DNA from: Siphonodentalium dalli
Lineage: Eukaryota > Mollusca > Scaphopoda > Gadilida > Siphonodentaliidae
Reading direction: 5' to 3'
DNA: 64,000 nt
Assembly: GCA_032622095.1 (NCBI GenBank)
Contig: CP136068.1
Location: 124,567,989 to 124,631,988, forward strand
Shown here: in pieces, positions 11,140 through 21,519 of the stretch
Layout: each line of letters starts with the position of its first letter
Numbering within the stretch: the stretch's first letter is position 1
Program-made: the position numbers and the translations under genes
Notes under the pieces: model-generated
Database searches by the model: none
Told to the model about the DNA's origin: nothing
Seen by the model: only the letters and a program-made list of their open reading frames with translations

Positions 11140-11475
11140 CACGGCTGAATAACTTTATAACCCTGTGGTGACTCCAGTAGCGTTCTTTAACGTGCACACA
11201 CCGAGGCGTGAACATGGGTCAGCCATTAATGACCGCGCCCGATCGGACAGCATACTGCACCCACGACAACATACCTGGGCAAGTGTTGTAATGGGGGAAA
11301 GTCGGTATTTTTCATTCGGATCTTTATTCAGTGAACTCGAATGAGACTTTTCAGCCTGACAAACATGGTATCTGACCGAGTTCTGATTTTTGTCAGAATA
11401 CCCTGACCAGGTTGCAATCCCCGGTCCGCTAGCACGAGAGACCAGTATGCTACCTCTCGGCTACCGACTTACAAC
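11140..11475 (-). mobile_element. Probable tRNA-derived SINE
   Basis: On the minus strand the sequence starts with a tRNA-like head, TAGCCGAGAGG (A-box-like) and later GGACCGGGGATTGCAACC where the T arm is expected. A unique body follows, with GTGCACGTTAAAGAACGC, a motif I associate with conserved central domains of invertebrate SINEs. The B-box match is poor. No tail or target duplication was established. Confidence 0.45.
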
Positions 11476-11633
11476 TTATTGTTTCAAATTGGGAGAAGTC
11501 ACTTCTCCCTGTTTGGTTATTTGGTAGAATTGGACTGTTATTAGGGAGAAGTAACAATGGCTGAAGTTAATTTACAGTCCAACATCACATTTCTATGATC
11601 AAATAAGTATCAATTAAGAGCCCATTTATAAAG

Positions 11634-11880
11634 CCATTTTATTACACGATCCTACCCTTATTCAATTCAATAAACCCATTCTATAAATTGTGATATTAAA
11701 CGTTCGTTTAATAACAGGAAATAGTGCCAGTTGACCTTTGACTTCTGGTTTGTCGTCTGTTCACATTCCGTACGCTACATCTAAAAATACTATGGCTTCC
11801 AATATCTTTCCAACAAACTATAATGAATGAAGAGTTTGAAAAGTTATGTCATTAAATATATGCCATTAAATACGCCAAAG
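11634..11880. repeat. Dispersed repeat, copy of 1533-1860
   Basis: It shares TTCGTTTAATAACAGGAAAT and AATGAATGAAGAGTTTGAAA with the first copy. Confidence 0.65.
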
Positions 11881-12036
11881 AGTCTTTATTTATCTGGGAC
11901 TATTTCTTTACGCGGGCAAACAACGAATAGTTACGTGGAACGTCATCGCATGCCTTATAGAAGCCGATGCAATTTTTGTGTCCCATTGTTGATTTAAGTA
12001 TGTTTTGTCGAAGTTTTGGATCATGTAATAAATAGA

Positions 12037-12172
12037 ATCTACAACTCGTCCACAGTTTATAGCGGAATTTACAAAACTCGTCCAGTAAATTAGGGCTGGA
12101 CCGAGCCTTTCAGACCTAATTTAATGGACTTGTTTTGTAAATTCCGCTATAAACTTGGGACGAGTTGCAGAT
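12037..12172. repeat. Inverted repeat (ACTCGTCC hairpin)
   Basis: The arm CTACAACTCGTCCACAGTTTATAGCGGAATTT pairs imperfectly with the sequence ending ACTTGGGACGAGTTGCAG. The loop region contains a second copy of the CTCGTCCAG motif. Confidence 0.65.
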
Positions 12173-12249
12173 CCTCTATATACTGAATAAGAACACCATT
12201 ATAATTAGCAAATATACTTTAAATATGTTTTGGGATAAATGCATAACTG

Positions 12250-12355
12250 TATTATGAGAGAGAAGTCACTTCTCCCTGGGACAAAAAATAGGGAGAAGTG
12301 GCAAATTTTAGGGAGAATATGTCACCCAAGTCGCCCTCTAGGCTGGTCCCGGAAC
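12250..12355. repeat. Dispersed repeat with GGGAGAAGTCACTTCTCCC
   Basis: The block recurs at 61830-61935 with about 85% identity by eye. Shorter related pieces lie at 11490-11570. Confidence 0.65.
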
Positions 12356-12362
12356 ATACAAT

Positions 12363-13186
12363 CAGGGTTTCCGCTAGGGGTAGGGGAATGGGGCCGGTAG
12401 CCGTCAAGGGGAAAAATCCAGGTAAAAGTAGCCTGTTTTAGCACTGGTTTGAACTACTTTCGTTATATTGGCCAATAGAATCGTGTGAGAGTAGAAATGG
12501 CAGATTGTTTTGTTCCATTTCTGCCCAAGTGCCAAGCTATCAAACCTTATACATGTACCTGTAACTTTAAAACTAGTAAATTTATTAGATATAAATTAAT
12601 TTACGAAGTACAGAACACCAGTAATTTGGATCCCGAGTTAAACGTGCTCGTTGATGTTAAAAGACTCACTGTGGAAGACCCAGCAGATATTTCGGATGCA
12701 TAATGTAATTGGAATATATTTTAGCAGCTGCAGTGTAAATATAGAAGGCTGATTACATATCTGGCCGATGAGTATTCTTTGTGGGCAGTGGTAAGATGCC
12801 TTGATCCCACATTTCTCTCTCGCTCTATTACAAAGTGAACAGTAAATTTTGCGGTATAAAACATGACAGTTACGATTAAAATACTGCTCTTTTGCATGTA
12901 CTAACCGCAACGTAACTAACCAGCCTCAAAGGCATAGCTTCTAGCGATGTCAGTTCCGATCACTTCCTGTTTCAATTTTCTGTATAACAACGCGTTTAGA
13001 GTGTGTACACTCACAAGATATAAAATAAATTCACCTTTTAAAATTCCAACAAAATTCAGAAGTTTTAAACATCTTTATACCTTTATAGACATGCAGTATG
13101 TGGTATGGGGTATGGCAGGAGGGGAAAACTTGGCGAGGGGAACGGGGCCACCAAGGGGACCCCCTGCCGGTATAGCGGAAACCCTG
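12363..13186. mobile_element. hAT-like element, 824 bp
   Basis: Ends are CAGGGTTTCCGCTA and TAGCGGAAACCCTG, typical of hAT termini. The flanks ATACAAT and ATATAAT are only an approximate duplication. The 72-codon ORF at 12485-12703 shows no known domain. Confidence 0.6.
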
Positions 13187-13289
13187 ATATAATACACAAT
13201 GTAGTTTTATGTCTGTACTCAGTATGGACGTGTAGCAGTCAAGAGGTACAAAAAATAACACTGAAAATGTTTTTAAAGCACATATTTAC

Positions 13290-13532
13290 CATTAATACAA
13301 GTGTTTGGCTCATCTGAACGATCTTCACAATCCTTCATTCCATCGCAATGCCAACTGACAGGGATACAGGTGCCATCGTCACACAGAAACTTCCAGGAAG
13401 GGCAAGTATGATTGCCACAATTAATCTCATCGCTATTGTCTAGACAATCCTTATGACCATTACATCGCCTCGATTCTTGAAAACACTGCGATGTATTTGC
13501 GCATTTGAAAATAAGATCCCCTTCACAAGATC
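13290..13532 (-). CDS. SORL1: SORL1 exon: LDL-A repeats 4 and 5 in one exon
   Basis: This 243-nt exon encodes two complete class A repeats with no intron between them. The first reads [10 protein letters not shown], then [20 protein letters not shown] and SDEINC. The second reads [10 protein letters not shown], then [20 protein letters not shown] and DEPNTC. The first has C-N-G in place of C-D-G at the first calcium ligand. The other LDL-A exons here hold one repeat each. The donor is GTAAAT, the acceptor is ttcag before 13532, and the phase is 1-1. Confidence 0.95.
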
Positions 13533-13884
13533 CTGAAAAAATAATGATGAGGCCAGCATAAAATTTCTATTTAACAACTCCATACCCAATGTATCAAATT
13601 TGGGTAGTTAACTCTTTGATAGCCAGGAGCTAAAATTGCCAGAGGCGATATTATCAACCATAATTTTAAGGACAGTGCTTCAAGTTTATCAAAAAGAGTT
13701 TTTTAATTGTTCCTAATCAAATTATGCTGTAAATATCTAAGTTGTATTACTTTTAAAGACTCCTGAACATTAAAATTACCGAAACTTTGACGATTGTTGG
13801 CAACAGAAGTAGCATCTAGTGCAGGAGCTAGCAAATTCAAAATTGCTGATTCTGGCTAAATTTTTTTTAGACATTCATATGAAC

Positions 13885-14310
13885 AGTTTCCCTCAGTTCA
13901 ACATGACTTCAAAGGTCTCCTTGATAAGTGCTCATCATCCAAACAGAAAGACTGAAATAGTGATTAACAGAATTATTATTGGACACACATTACTAAATGC
14001 ACAAACATTAGCTTGGTTTATCAGACTCTCCATAGCTCTCATCCAGAGGACAGGTGATCACAAACATGCCTGTAGATTTTCAAAACATTTTGGCAATAAT
14101 TGTGGGCTGCATGGTGTAACGATGGATTCTAATGTAAAATCAAAGATGGCTGCTGGCAGCCATGTTTTTTAACATGATTCGGAAAAATGGTAAGCTCCCA
14201 TCCAGAGATCACCATCAGGATCCATATGAAGTTTGGTAATGATCAGATGAGGGATGTGGCCTGTAGGATGTGCCACAGGAAATTGTTGACGGACGGACGC
14301 ACAAACATTA
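13885..14310. mobile_element. Dispersed AGATGGCTGCTGGC-type repeat
   Basis: It is related to the monomers of the 21.5-26.7 kb array (AAAATCAAAGATGGCTGCTG, GCCATGTTTTTT) and ends in TTGTTGACGGACGGACGC. Similar copies lie at 18150-18550 and 50063-50290. Confidence 0.65.
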
Positions 14311-14474
14311 TATGAACATTTCACACCAATTAATAGAACTCCTTCTGCACCTGTATTATCATTTCATCAGTCTGTCATCTGCTTTTACTAGTCGAACATC
14401 CCTCAAAATAAATAATAAACCATTCCAAGTATTCTTTTATGAGCGAATGGGAGAATCTATTCAGTATAGAAGGT

Positions 14475-15349
14475 TTAACCCTTTCAGTACCAGGACCGAT
14501 TTTTGTATCAACCCATATACCCTGTGCCAATGCATTCTCTTATATATGCGAGGCGACCATAGGTCGCCTATGGTCGCCTCGCATATATAAGAGAATGCAT
14601 TGGCCTAACAATTTTTCATCATTTGTTATTATTTTTTACAATTTTTTACAATTTTAATAATTTTTTCTTATATTCTTTAACCCTTTACCCAACAAAACGG
14701 TCAAAACCGGCCAAATAAAGCTTCAACAGCCTAAAATATCTTCGGTCTGTCTCAATAGAACCATACAAATATGGATATCATTGGAACCGGCTCCTTGACC
14801 ACATTGTGATGGTTACAGTTATGCCCTGTGCCAATGCATTCTCTTATATATGCGAGTCGACCATAGGTCGCCTCGCATATATAAGAGAATGCATTGGCCT
14901 AAACAAAATCTTTTTTTAACACTTTTTACCATTTTTACTTACATTCTTTAACAATTTTATAATTTTTAATGTGTTAAGCCAATGCATTCTCTTATATATG
15001 CGAGGCGACCTATGGTCGACTCGCATATATAAGAGAATGCATTGGCACAGGGCCGTTCTGTTGGGTAAAGGGTTAACAGACTTATTTTGTAGGTTTAGTG
15101 CCAGGGAATCTTACGTTTTTCATGGGCATCAAAATTATTATTATGAATACTTGGTGATAGTTTTGAGTTATAACATGCCCCTAAGGTTTTATCCAGTTTG
15201 TTTTTAAATTTGCTATAGCATGCTTAAGCATACCCAAACAAAATTTAACCCAAAAAAAAAAATTAAAAAAAAAAAAAAAAATTTAGGGACGATTTTACAG
15301 ACCGTAAATTAGGGCCGATGAGATCGGCCCCTGGCACTGAAAGGTTTAA
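14475..15349. mobile_element. TTAA-2 element carrying a nested TTAA-1 element
   Basis: The outer ends are CCCTTTCAGTACCAGG and CTGGCACTGAAAGG. Next to the left end sits a complete shared hairpin (14523-14605). The right half is lengthened by unrelated sequence at 15098-15290. The nested element is listed separately; the copy at 28712-28957 shows the same site unoccupied. Confidence 0.8.
14681..15072. mobile_element. TTAA-1 element, 392 bp (nested)
   Basis: TTAA at 14677-14680 and 15073-15076, with ends CCCTTTACCCAACA and TGTTGGGTAAAGGG, as in piggyBac-like non-autonomous elements. Two shared hairpins (14824-14900 and 14980-15054) flank an AT-rich centre. The left side has a 130-bp unique tract with CTTCAACAGCCTAAAATATC. 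Confidence 0.9.
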
Positions 15350-15407
15350 TACACGATTGGGAGAATCCCTTCAGTAATGAACGGGCTCAAGAAGAATGTA
15401 GTGATAC

Positions 15408-15533
15408 CTGTAAATGGACAACCAGCCTCATCAGTCCCATCGCTACAATCGTCTTCCATGTCACACTTCCATTTTATTGGGATACACTGGCCCGTGGTAC
15501 ATTGAAATTGATCAGTCGTGCAGTTGCTGTAAG
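15408..15533 (-). CDS. SORL1: SORL1 exon: LDL-A repeat 3
   Basis: This 126-nt exon is one class A repeat: [31 protein letters not shown], then GTDEAGC and P-F-T-G. The cysteines and acidic ligands are intact, with T in place of the usual S in S-D-E. The donor is GTATCA and the acceptor is ttccag before 15533. Phase is 1-1. A TTAA element starts about 35 bp beyond the acceptor side. Confidence 0.95.
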
Positions 15534-15571
15534 CTGGAAGAAAGTTACACAATCAATGTTATTGTTGTTAA

Positions 15572-17996
15572 CACTTTCATGACAGGAGATACACTGGTGC
15601 AGCATTAAAGATCCTGTGCCAGTGCATTCTCTTATAAATGTGAGTCTCCCATATAGTCTGGTCGATAAACTAAAATTTTAGGGTCAACCTAGAAAAAATT
15701 TGGACTAAGTTGGTTTCTATTCCATTTTGTAGAGGAATATATCCTCTATAACATATCCAAAATCCGCTAAAATCCGCTTTGAGCATTTTCTGTAATACAA
15801 GATGGCGTCCATGATGGCAGTTGGTATAGACAAATCCTGAATTTCGGTGGTAGGTGCGCCAACAAATACCAAATTAGTAATAAAATAAAATGCACACAAA
15901 CAATCCTCAGTCGTAAACCATATCGGTATAATGTATGTCCAAAATGGCCGCCAAAATGGACAAAATCGAATGAAATTTATAATTTGCGGAAAATTGAATA
16001 GCTGGTCATACAAGAACGAACAGGCCGTCGAATTATACGAGGAAGAATGATTTTAGAGTATAAGGGGAGCTATTAATAATAGTATGTAAGAATTCTCTCT
16101 AATGTATCTCGCGAGAGAGCAACCGAAAGCCAGGTCTCATACAGCGATTGAATGTGGACTTTTTGGGCGCCAAGAAATAGAAGAATAACGCAGTTTTATC
16201 TGTACTGTTTATTTTGAATCGTGTAATATATGTGTATTAAAACAGTTTAATGTGATCTAATAGGGATGTACTCATTGTGTGACCTTTTCTAGAAGCAGAA
16301 ATATATGTAATGAAAACAGTCTCACGAATGTGACCGATAATCATTTATTTTTGAATCTACAACACACAGTCTGTCAAAATTCACTACTATAGAACAGTAT
16401 GAGGGCTATTCATATGGTACTAGGTAAAATGTGTAGATCCTATTGTCCGTGTCTTAAAATAGTAGTCATAGTTGCCTCCGGTCAAGTGATTAAACACGAA
16501 TATTTCACTTTTATCACACAAATACATGGTGGTATACCATGAACGCAATTTATCAAAATACAAAGGATTACAATAGACTATCTTCAATACATTATCAACA
16601 TAACCCAATTTGCCTACATACTCTATGGCAGAGACTGTCTTTATACCTGGAAATTATGTGCACCTAAATGCACTAAGGCCACATATACGCGAAACGTACA
16701 ACCTTTTCTGCAACCGCATCGCCGCGTTTACCCATTCTCCCTAATGTTACACATATCTTCTGCATACAAAACCATAACAGCAACATTGAGTGAACGGTAA
16801 ACCCAGAACTAATAACTGTAAACGCTGATGACCTGATATTTAGCGCAAGTATGTGGGTGGCAATGGTAACATAATTTCAAACAACAAGATACTGACAGCT
16901 AATGGTGTGTATTGCGTGGTACATATTCATGTTGTAACGTGCCGATTGAAGTAATTTGAACATAATTGTCTACTAAGAAACCGGTTTGGGAGCACCATGA
17001 AAATTAGTACTAAATAAAATGTACGATGTACAGTCTCTTCGATCTAGTGAGATATGGTACTATTCTGTTGAAGAGATAAGTGTTTCTTGACAGTATAATC
17101 AGCATTACGACATACGTGTATGGTTTATTGTCACGGAGAGTGTTGAAAATTCTGGAAATATAACTAGTATTTACACAGATAGGGTGGGCACTTCAGTTTC
17201 TGCTTTACATTCAATAATTAATCATCATTCCAAAAGGAAACTACCACGCACTGTGTGACGAAATATTACTTCGTGTGTTGCATGCCCGAAATAACTGTTT
17301 TTGGTCCGACTGTTGGATGTATTCTAATAAGAAAACCTGAACGTAAATCATTGGGTTAACGTGCGTAGCAGTGATCGATAAATCATTCAGATAGATCTGT
17401 TTTAATTATATGTGTACCTTTAAAGATATATAACAACATTCTTGTAAATTACAAATGTGTGTTTTCGCTTATATGGGGTTATCCAATATGTTGCTTTCAT
17501 CGTAGCATGGATTGTAGTTGCGGCCATTTTGACAGCCATTTCATCGCCGCGATTGCATTGTTTTCTGTCCTTGTCACTCTATTCGCCCCCTATACTCTTT
17601 TACACAAAATGGTGTATATCGGATGGAGGATTAATGCGTTCTGGTGTCGCCGATGAGGGATATTGTAGAAAAACGTACTTCGCAAGGTCGAAAAATGAGC
17701 ATTTTTTAAAATCTCTGTAAAAAAGTTTGCTCAAAGCGGATTTTAGCGGATTTTGGATATGTTGTAGAGGAAATATTCCTCTTCAAAATGGAATAAAAAC
17801 CAACTTAGTCCAAATTTTTTCTAGGTCAAACCTTTTATCGACCAGACTAATAGGGAGCCTCACATATACAAGAGAATGCACTGTCTTACGAGATCAAGGT
17901 ATATATAGTTGGGCCAATGTATTATCTTATATATGCGTGGTTCCCTATGCATAGGCACAGGGTTTTCGCAAAATTTCAGGAAGCTCCACTTATGGA
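15572..17996. mobile_element. TTAA-3-type element interrupted by a 2.2-kb element
   Basis: It begins after TTAA at 15568-15571 as CACTTTCATGACAGG and ends near 17996 with TTTCAGGAAGCTCC; the right TTAA is lost. The continuous part resembles 40352-40887. It starts 35 bp from the exon at 15408-15533. Confidence 0.65.
15654..17849. mobile_element. 2.2-kb inverted-repeat element with ATA duplication
   Basis: The ends are TAGTCTGGTCGATAAA and its complement, extending into about 130-bp inverted arms that include AAAATCCGCTAAAATCCGCT. ATA flanks both sides (15651-15653 and 17850-17852) and joins the host hairpin CCCATA-GGGAG. There is no recognisable transposase; the superfamily is undecided. Confidence 0.8.
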
Positions 17997-18149
17997 GCCT
18001 CATCATTACAAATATTAGTATGAACATTATTAAAGACAATTCATGTTCCAGTACAGACCAAAGGGAACCTGTTTCTGCTAGTACTATCTATATTTCAGTA
18101 GTTACAATGAAACCTAGACTTATTTTTCCCCCAAAATTTTGTTGCTCAC

Positions 18150-18550
18150 CCTGAAGATCCATGTGAAGTATGGGACAAATCTGATGAAAACTAATGGCTG
18201 TTGGATGGGCCAAAAGATTTAGTCATGTAATGAGTAAAATTCAAGATGACTACCGGCTGCCATGTTTTTCATCAAAAATTGTTCAAATTTGATAGCTCCC
18301 ATCTAGGGGTGATCCTAAACATGCCTGTAAATTATTAATTATTATTGGGTGTGCCGATTGATTAAATTTTTAAATCCAAAATGGCTGTGGGCAGCCATGT
18401 TTTTTAATGAATTTCATAAAAAAATCAATGGCTCCCATTTTGGAGGTCATCCCGAAGATCCATATCAAATTTTGTGATGATTGGATGAGGGATGAATGAG
18501 CCCTGTAGGAAATTGTTGATGGACGCCAACCCACGGCAATAGCTCAAACT
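18150..18550. mobile_element. Dispersed AGATGGCTGC-type repeat
   Basis: Three degenerate monomers with GCCATGTTTTT and GATCCATATCAAATTTTGTG, ending TTGTTGATGGACGCC, CCACGGCAATAGCTCAAAC. Confidence 0.65.
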
Positions 18551-18571
18551 TGTATTCAAATTAAGCTTTAA

Positions 18572-19030
18572 CCCTTTACCCAACAAAACGGCCAAAAACG
18601 TCCAAAATAAAGCTTCAACAGCCTAAAATATCTTCGGTCTGTCTCAATAAAACCATACAAATATGGATATCATTGGAACCGGTTCATTGATCACATTGTG
18701 TTGGTTACAGTTATGCCCTGTGCCAATGCATTCTCTTATGTATGCGAGTCGACCATAGGTCGCCTCGCATATATAAGAGAATGCATAGGCCTAAAAAATA
18801 TCTTTTTTTAACACTTTTTACCATTTTTTCTTACATTCTTTAACAATTTTTTAATTTTTTTCTTACATTTTTTAACAATTTTTATAATATTTTTCTACAT
18901 TCTTTGACAATTTTATCATTTTTAATATGTGTTAAGCCAATGCATTCTCTTATATATGCGAGGTGACCTATGGTCGACTCGCATATATAAGAGAATGCAT
19001 TGGCACAGGGGCGTTCTGTTGGGTAAAGGG
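18572..19030. mobile_element. TTAA-1 element, 459 bp
   Basis: TTAA at 18568-18571 and 19031-19034, ends CCCTTTACCCAACA. The shared hairpins are at 18718-18790 and 18935-19010. The AT-rich centre is enlarged by repeats of ACATTCTTTAACAATTTT. Confidence 0.9.
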
Positions 19031-19159
19031 TTAAATGGTCCATTTTAAGCCACACCCAAACACAGTCTATCATGCAAAAAGTTCCTGTACTATATATGTA
19101 GAGCTTGGTACTAGTCTATATATGTGATTCCTTGGCCTATGTAAATTCTTGCTCATTAA

Positions 19160-19310
19160 CCATTTCAGTGCCATGTCCGATTTTTGTATCAACCCATATT
19201 TCCTTGATCATTTTTCAAATTTATTGTATCACATTATTATAATCAATAAATTTGAAAAATGATCAAGGAAATATGGGTTGATACAAAAATCGGACTTGGC
19301 ACTGAAAGGG
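19160..19310. mobile_element. TTAA-2 palindromic element, 151 bp
   Basis: TTAA at 19156-19159 and 19311-19314. It is an almost perfect palindrome with arms GTCCGATTTTTGTATCAACC and no shared hairpin. A near copy is at 28012-28166. Confidence 0.85.
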
Positions 19311-19314
19311 TTAA

Positions 19315-20166
19315 ACAGAGTCAAAACCAGAATGTTTTAGACCAGTAGCATTCCATAATAGAGATTATCAACATGGTACATAATAAGTAACGGTGTGCAT
19401 GTATATGGTGAAATTTATATAAAAATATAGGTATATGTAAATTTCATTACTGCCCAAAGAATATATTGTGGTCAGGTACTTCTGTATGGGATGACATAGC
19501 TACAAGAACTGTCTTCGCGCAAATCCTTTGTAAATATTATTCGTTGCAATTCATGGCTTGTGCCTTGTACATGGGGAGGGGGGGGGGGGGGGGGTTGTTT
19601 CTCTAAGGAAATTCAAACCACGCCTCTTGCCATGTAACATGAATTATTAGGTTTTGACCTGCAGATAAATACGAACAAATAATTACAATATTGTGGATGT
19701 AAAACCAAGTTCATTTCCATTTTGATACCGAATTTCCAAGTATATTATAAATAGACATGAAATAAGGATAAATATGTGAATACAGTGTATATGACATTAA
19801 ATCCATATGCATGTGAGATGCAACTACCAATCATATGCATACGCATGATCAAACATGACAAGTAATGCTGGTTAACGTACACATTGGCGGACTAGTTTTC
19901 AATATTCAATAGTGATGTATATCAATGTTCAGTTCGCAACATTCAAGGTCGGAGCCAAAAGAACGAAATGTATTAGATCTGATTCCAAATTGGCAAACTA
20001 TTAAAAAACCTATAACAATTCGGTCACCTAACAGACCCACTAAACGGTCGCTTGTCAACAGTCATATATCAGCTAGTGATAAGGGGGAGGGGGGGACTTG
20101 GGGGGGGGGGGGGTTGTACATGAGGATGCATAAGTTTTAAAGACGGAAGATAGTATTAATACTAAC
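19315..20166. other. Intron with G-runs
   Basis: No gene is seen. Poly-G tracts lie at 19577-19595 and 20083-20114, close to the donor of the exon at 20167. Confidence 0.6.
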
Positions 20167-20292
20167 TGCCAGCACAACTTGGGCCTTCATCTGAGCCATC
20201 ACCACAGTCATCGTCGTAATCACATGTCCATTTGCTCGGTATGCAGTTACCATTCTGACATTTAAATTCATCAGCAGGACAATGGCGATAGG
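20167..20292 (-). CDS. SORL1: SORL1 exon: LDL-A repeat 2
   Basis: This 126-nt exon is one class A repeat: [31 protein letters not shown], then SDEGPSC. It has six cysteines and an intact calcium site. The acceptor is ttgcag before 20292. The donor is read as GTTAGT at 20161-20166, which keeps phase 1-1 like its neighbours. The 6.3-kb hAT-like element with the satellite array lies in the intron upstream of this exon. Confidence 0.94.
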
Positions 20293-20950
20293 CTGCAAAG
20301 GAATAAATCAATGATACATGTCTTAATCATATCTCTGGCAGTACTGTTGTTTGGAAAATTAGAGGCCGATAACAATCGTCAGGTCACAATCATCGGAAAC
20401 TGTCAACATATCTCCGGAAATACATTGAATCCAGCTTGAAGATATATATTACCATTGAATAAGAACATTAATTTCCCAACTGGATTCTTGTAAATGTCCA
20501 ACAAAATACTTAGTCAATTTCTCATTCTGTCTTCTCGTGATATATAAATGTGATAATTTTTCTGTTGTCTCATCAATTGCAGACAACGTATTTCCATGAA
20601 TTGAAAATAAATTCTTCAGAGCTTTTGCAATATGTTTTGATCTCCTTCCTTCCAAATTTGTATGCATAATTTATTTCTGTTCCCTTTCTTAACTAAATAC
20701 TCATTAACAAATAATTCCCTTAGGAAATTTTGAGGTAAAAATAATATCTTCTGAACATTTTTCAAAATTTTGTATCATCTTTTTTCAGTTTAACGAACGC
20801 ACACCGCGGCAACTACACCATGGCCGAACGGCAAGTACACCGCGACCCAACTGTAATTAGCCTGTGGAGCTGCGGTGTAGTTGCATTTCGGTCTCGGTGA
20901 CAATGCTAACCAGACCGCAGTTAAGTGGACACTTGTTTTGTCCAGCAGGG
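20293..20950. other. Intron; CCGCGG-rich partial inverted repeat at its end
   Basis: Nothing is recognised up to 20785. From there to 20945 CACCGCGGCAACTACACC faces AGCTGCGGTGTAGTTGCA as a loose inverted repeat. Confidence 0.4.
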
Positions 20951-21519
20951 TATATGCAGGTCTCCCATAGGGAGCCTTGCATATATAAGAGAATACATTG
21001 GCCTAACAATATTTACCAGACCTTGTAAGCGATCTCTTATATATGAGAGGCTATAGGAGACTCGCATATATAAAAAAATGAACTGGCACAGAATTAGGCT
21101 TGCCGCGATTTTGGATTTTCAAAATCGATTAATCAGTGGCTATAATCGACGATTAATCGATTTTTCTACCCATAAAATTAAATCTCAAATAGAGATTTGA
21201 TTTGTAGTAAATAGAAGCCAAAAAAGAGACTATTAAGAGGTGCGTCTGGTAAGTGTAAGATGGTAAGTATAACTCCCGTTTTACGGGCACCGCACATCGG
21301 AAATGAAGGGCATTAGTTCTGAGAATTTGCTCCCATATAAATTCAAATGCCTCTATTAAACAATAATGAAAGTGTCAATGACACTGCAGCTCAACTTAGG
21401 TAGGGGTATAATTTAATGGTTGACAGTAAATGGAGGAATAGGAAAGGTGAAATGTTTAAGTAAGACAAGATGTACATGTCAATATCAACATTCCTGACAA
21501 GTTTCATAATGATCAGATC

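Noticed and set aside
11400-11475. A functional tRNA gene
   Set aside because: The head lacks a proper T loop and a closed acceptor stem; it fits a SINE head better.
12485-12703. 72-codon plus ORF
   Set aside because: Lies within the hAT-like element 12363-13186; no domain.
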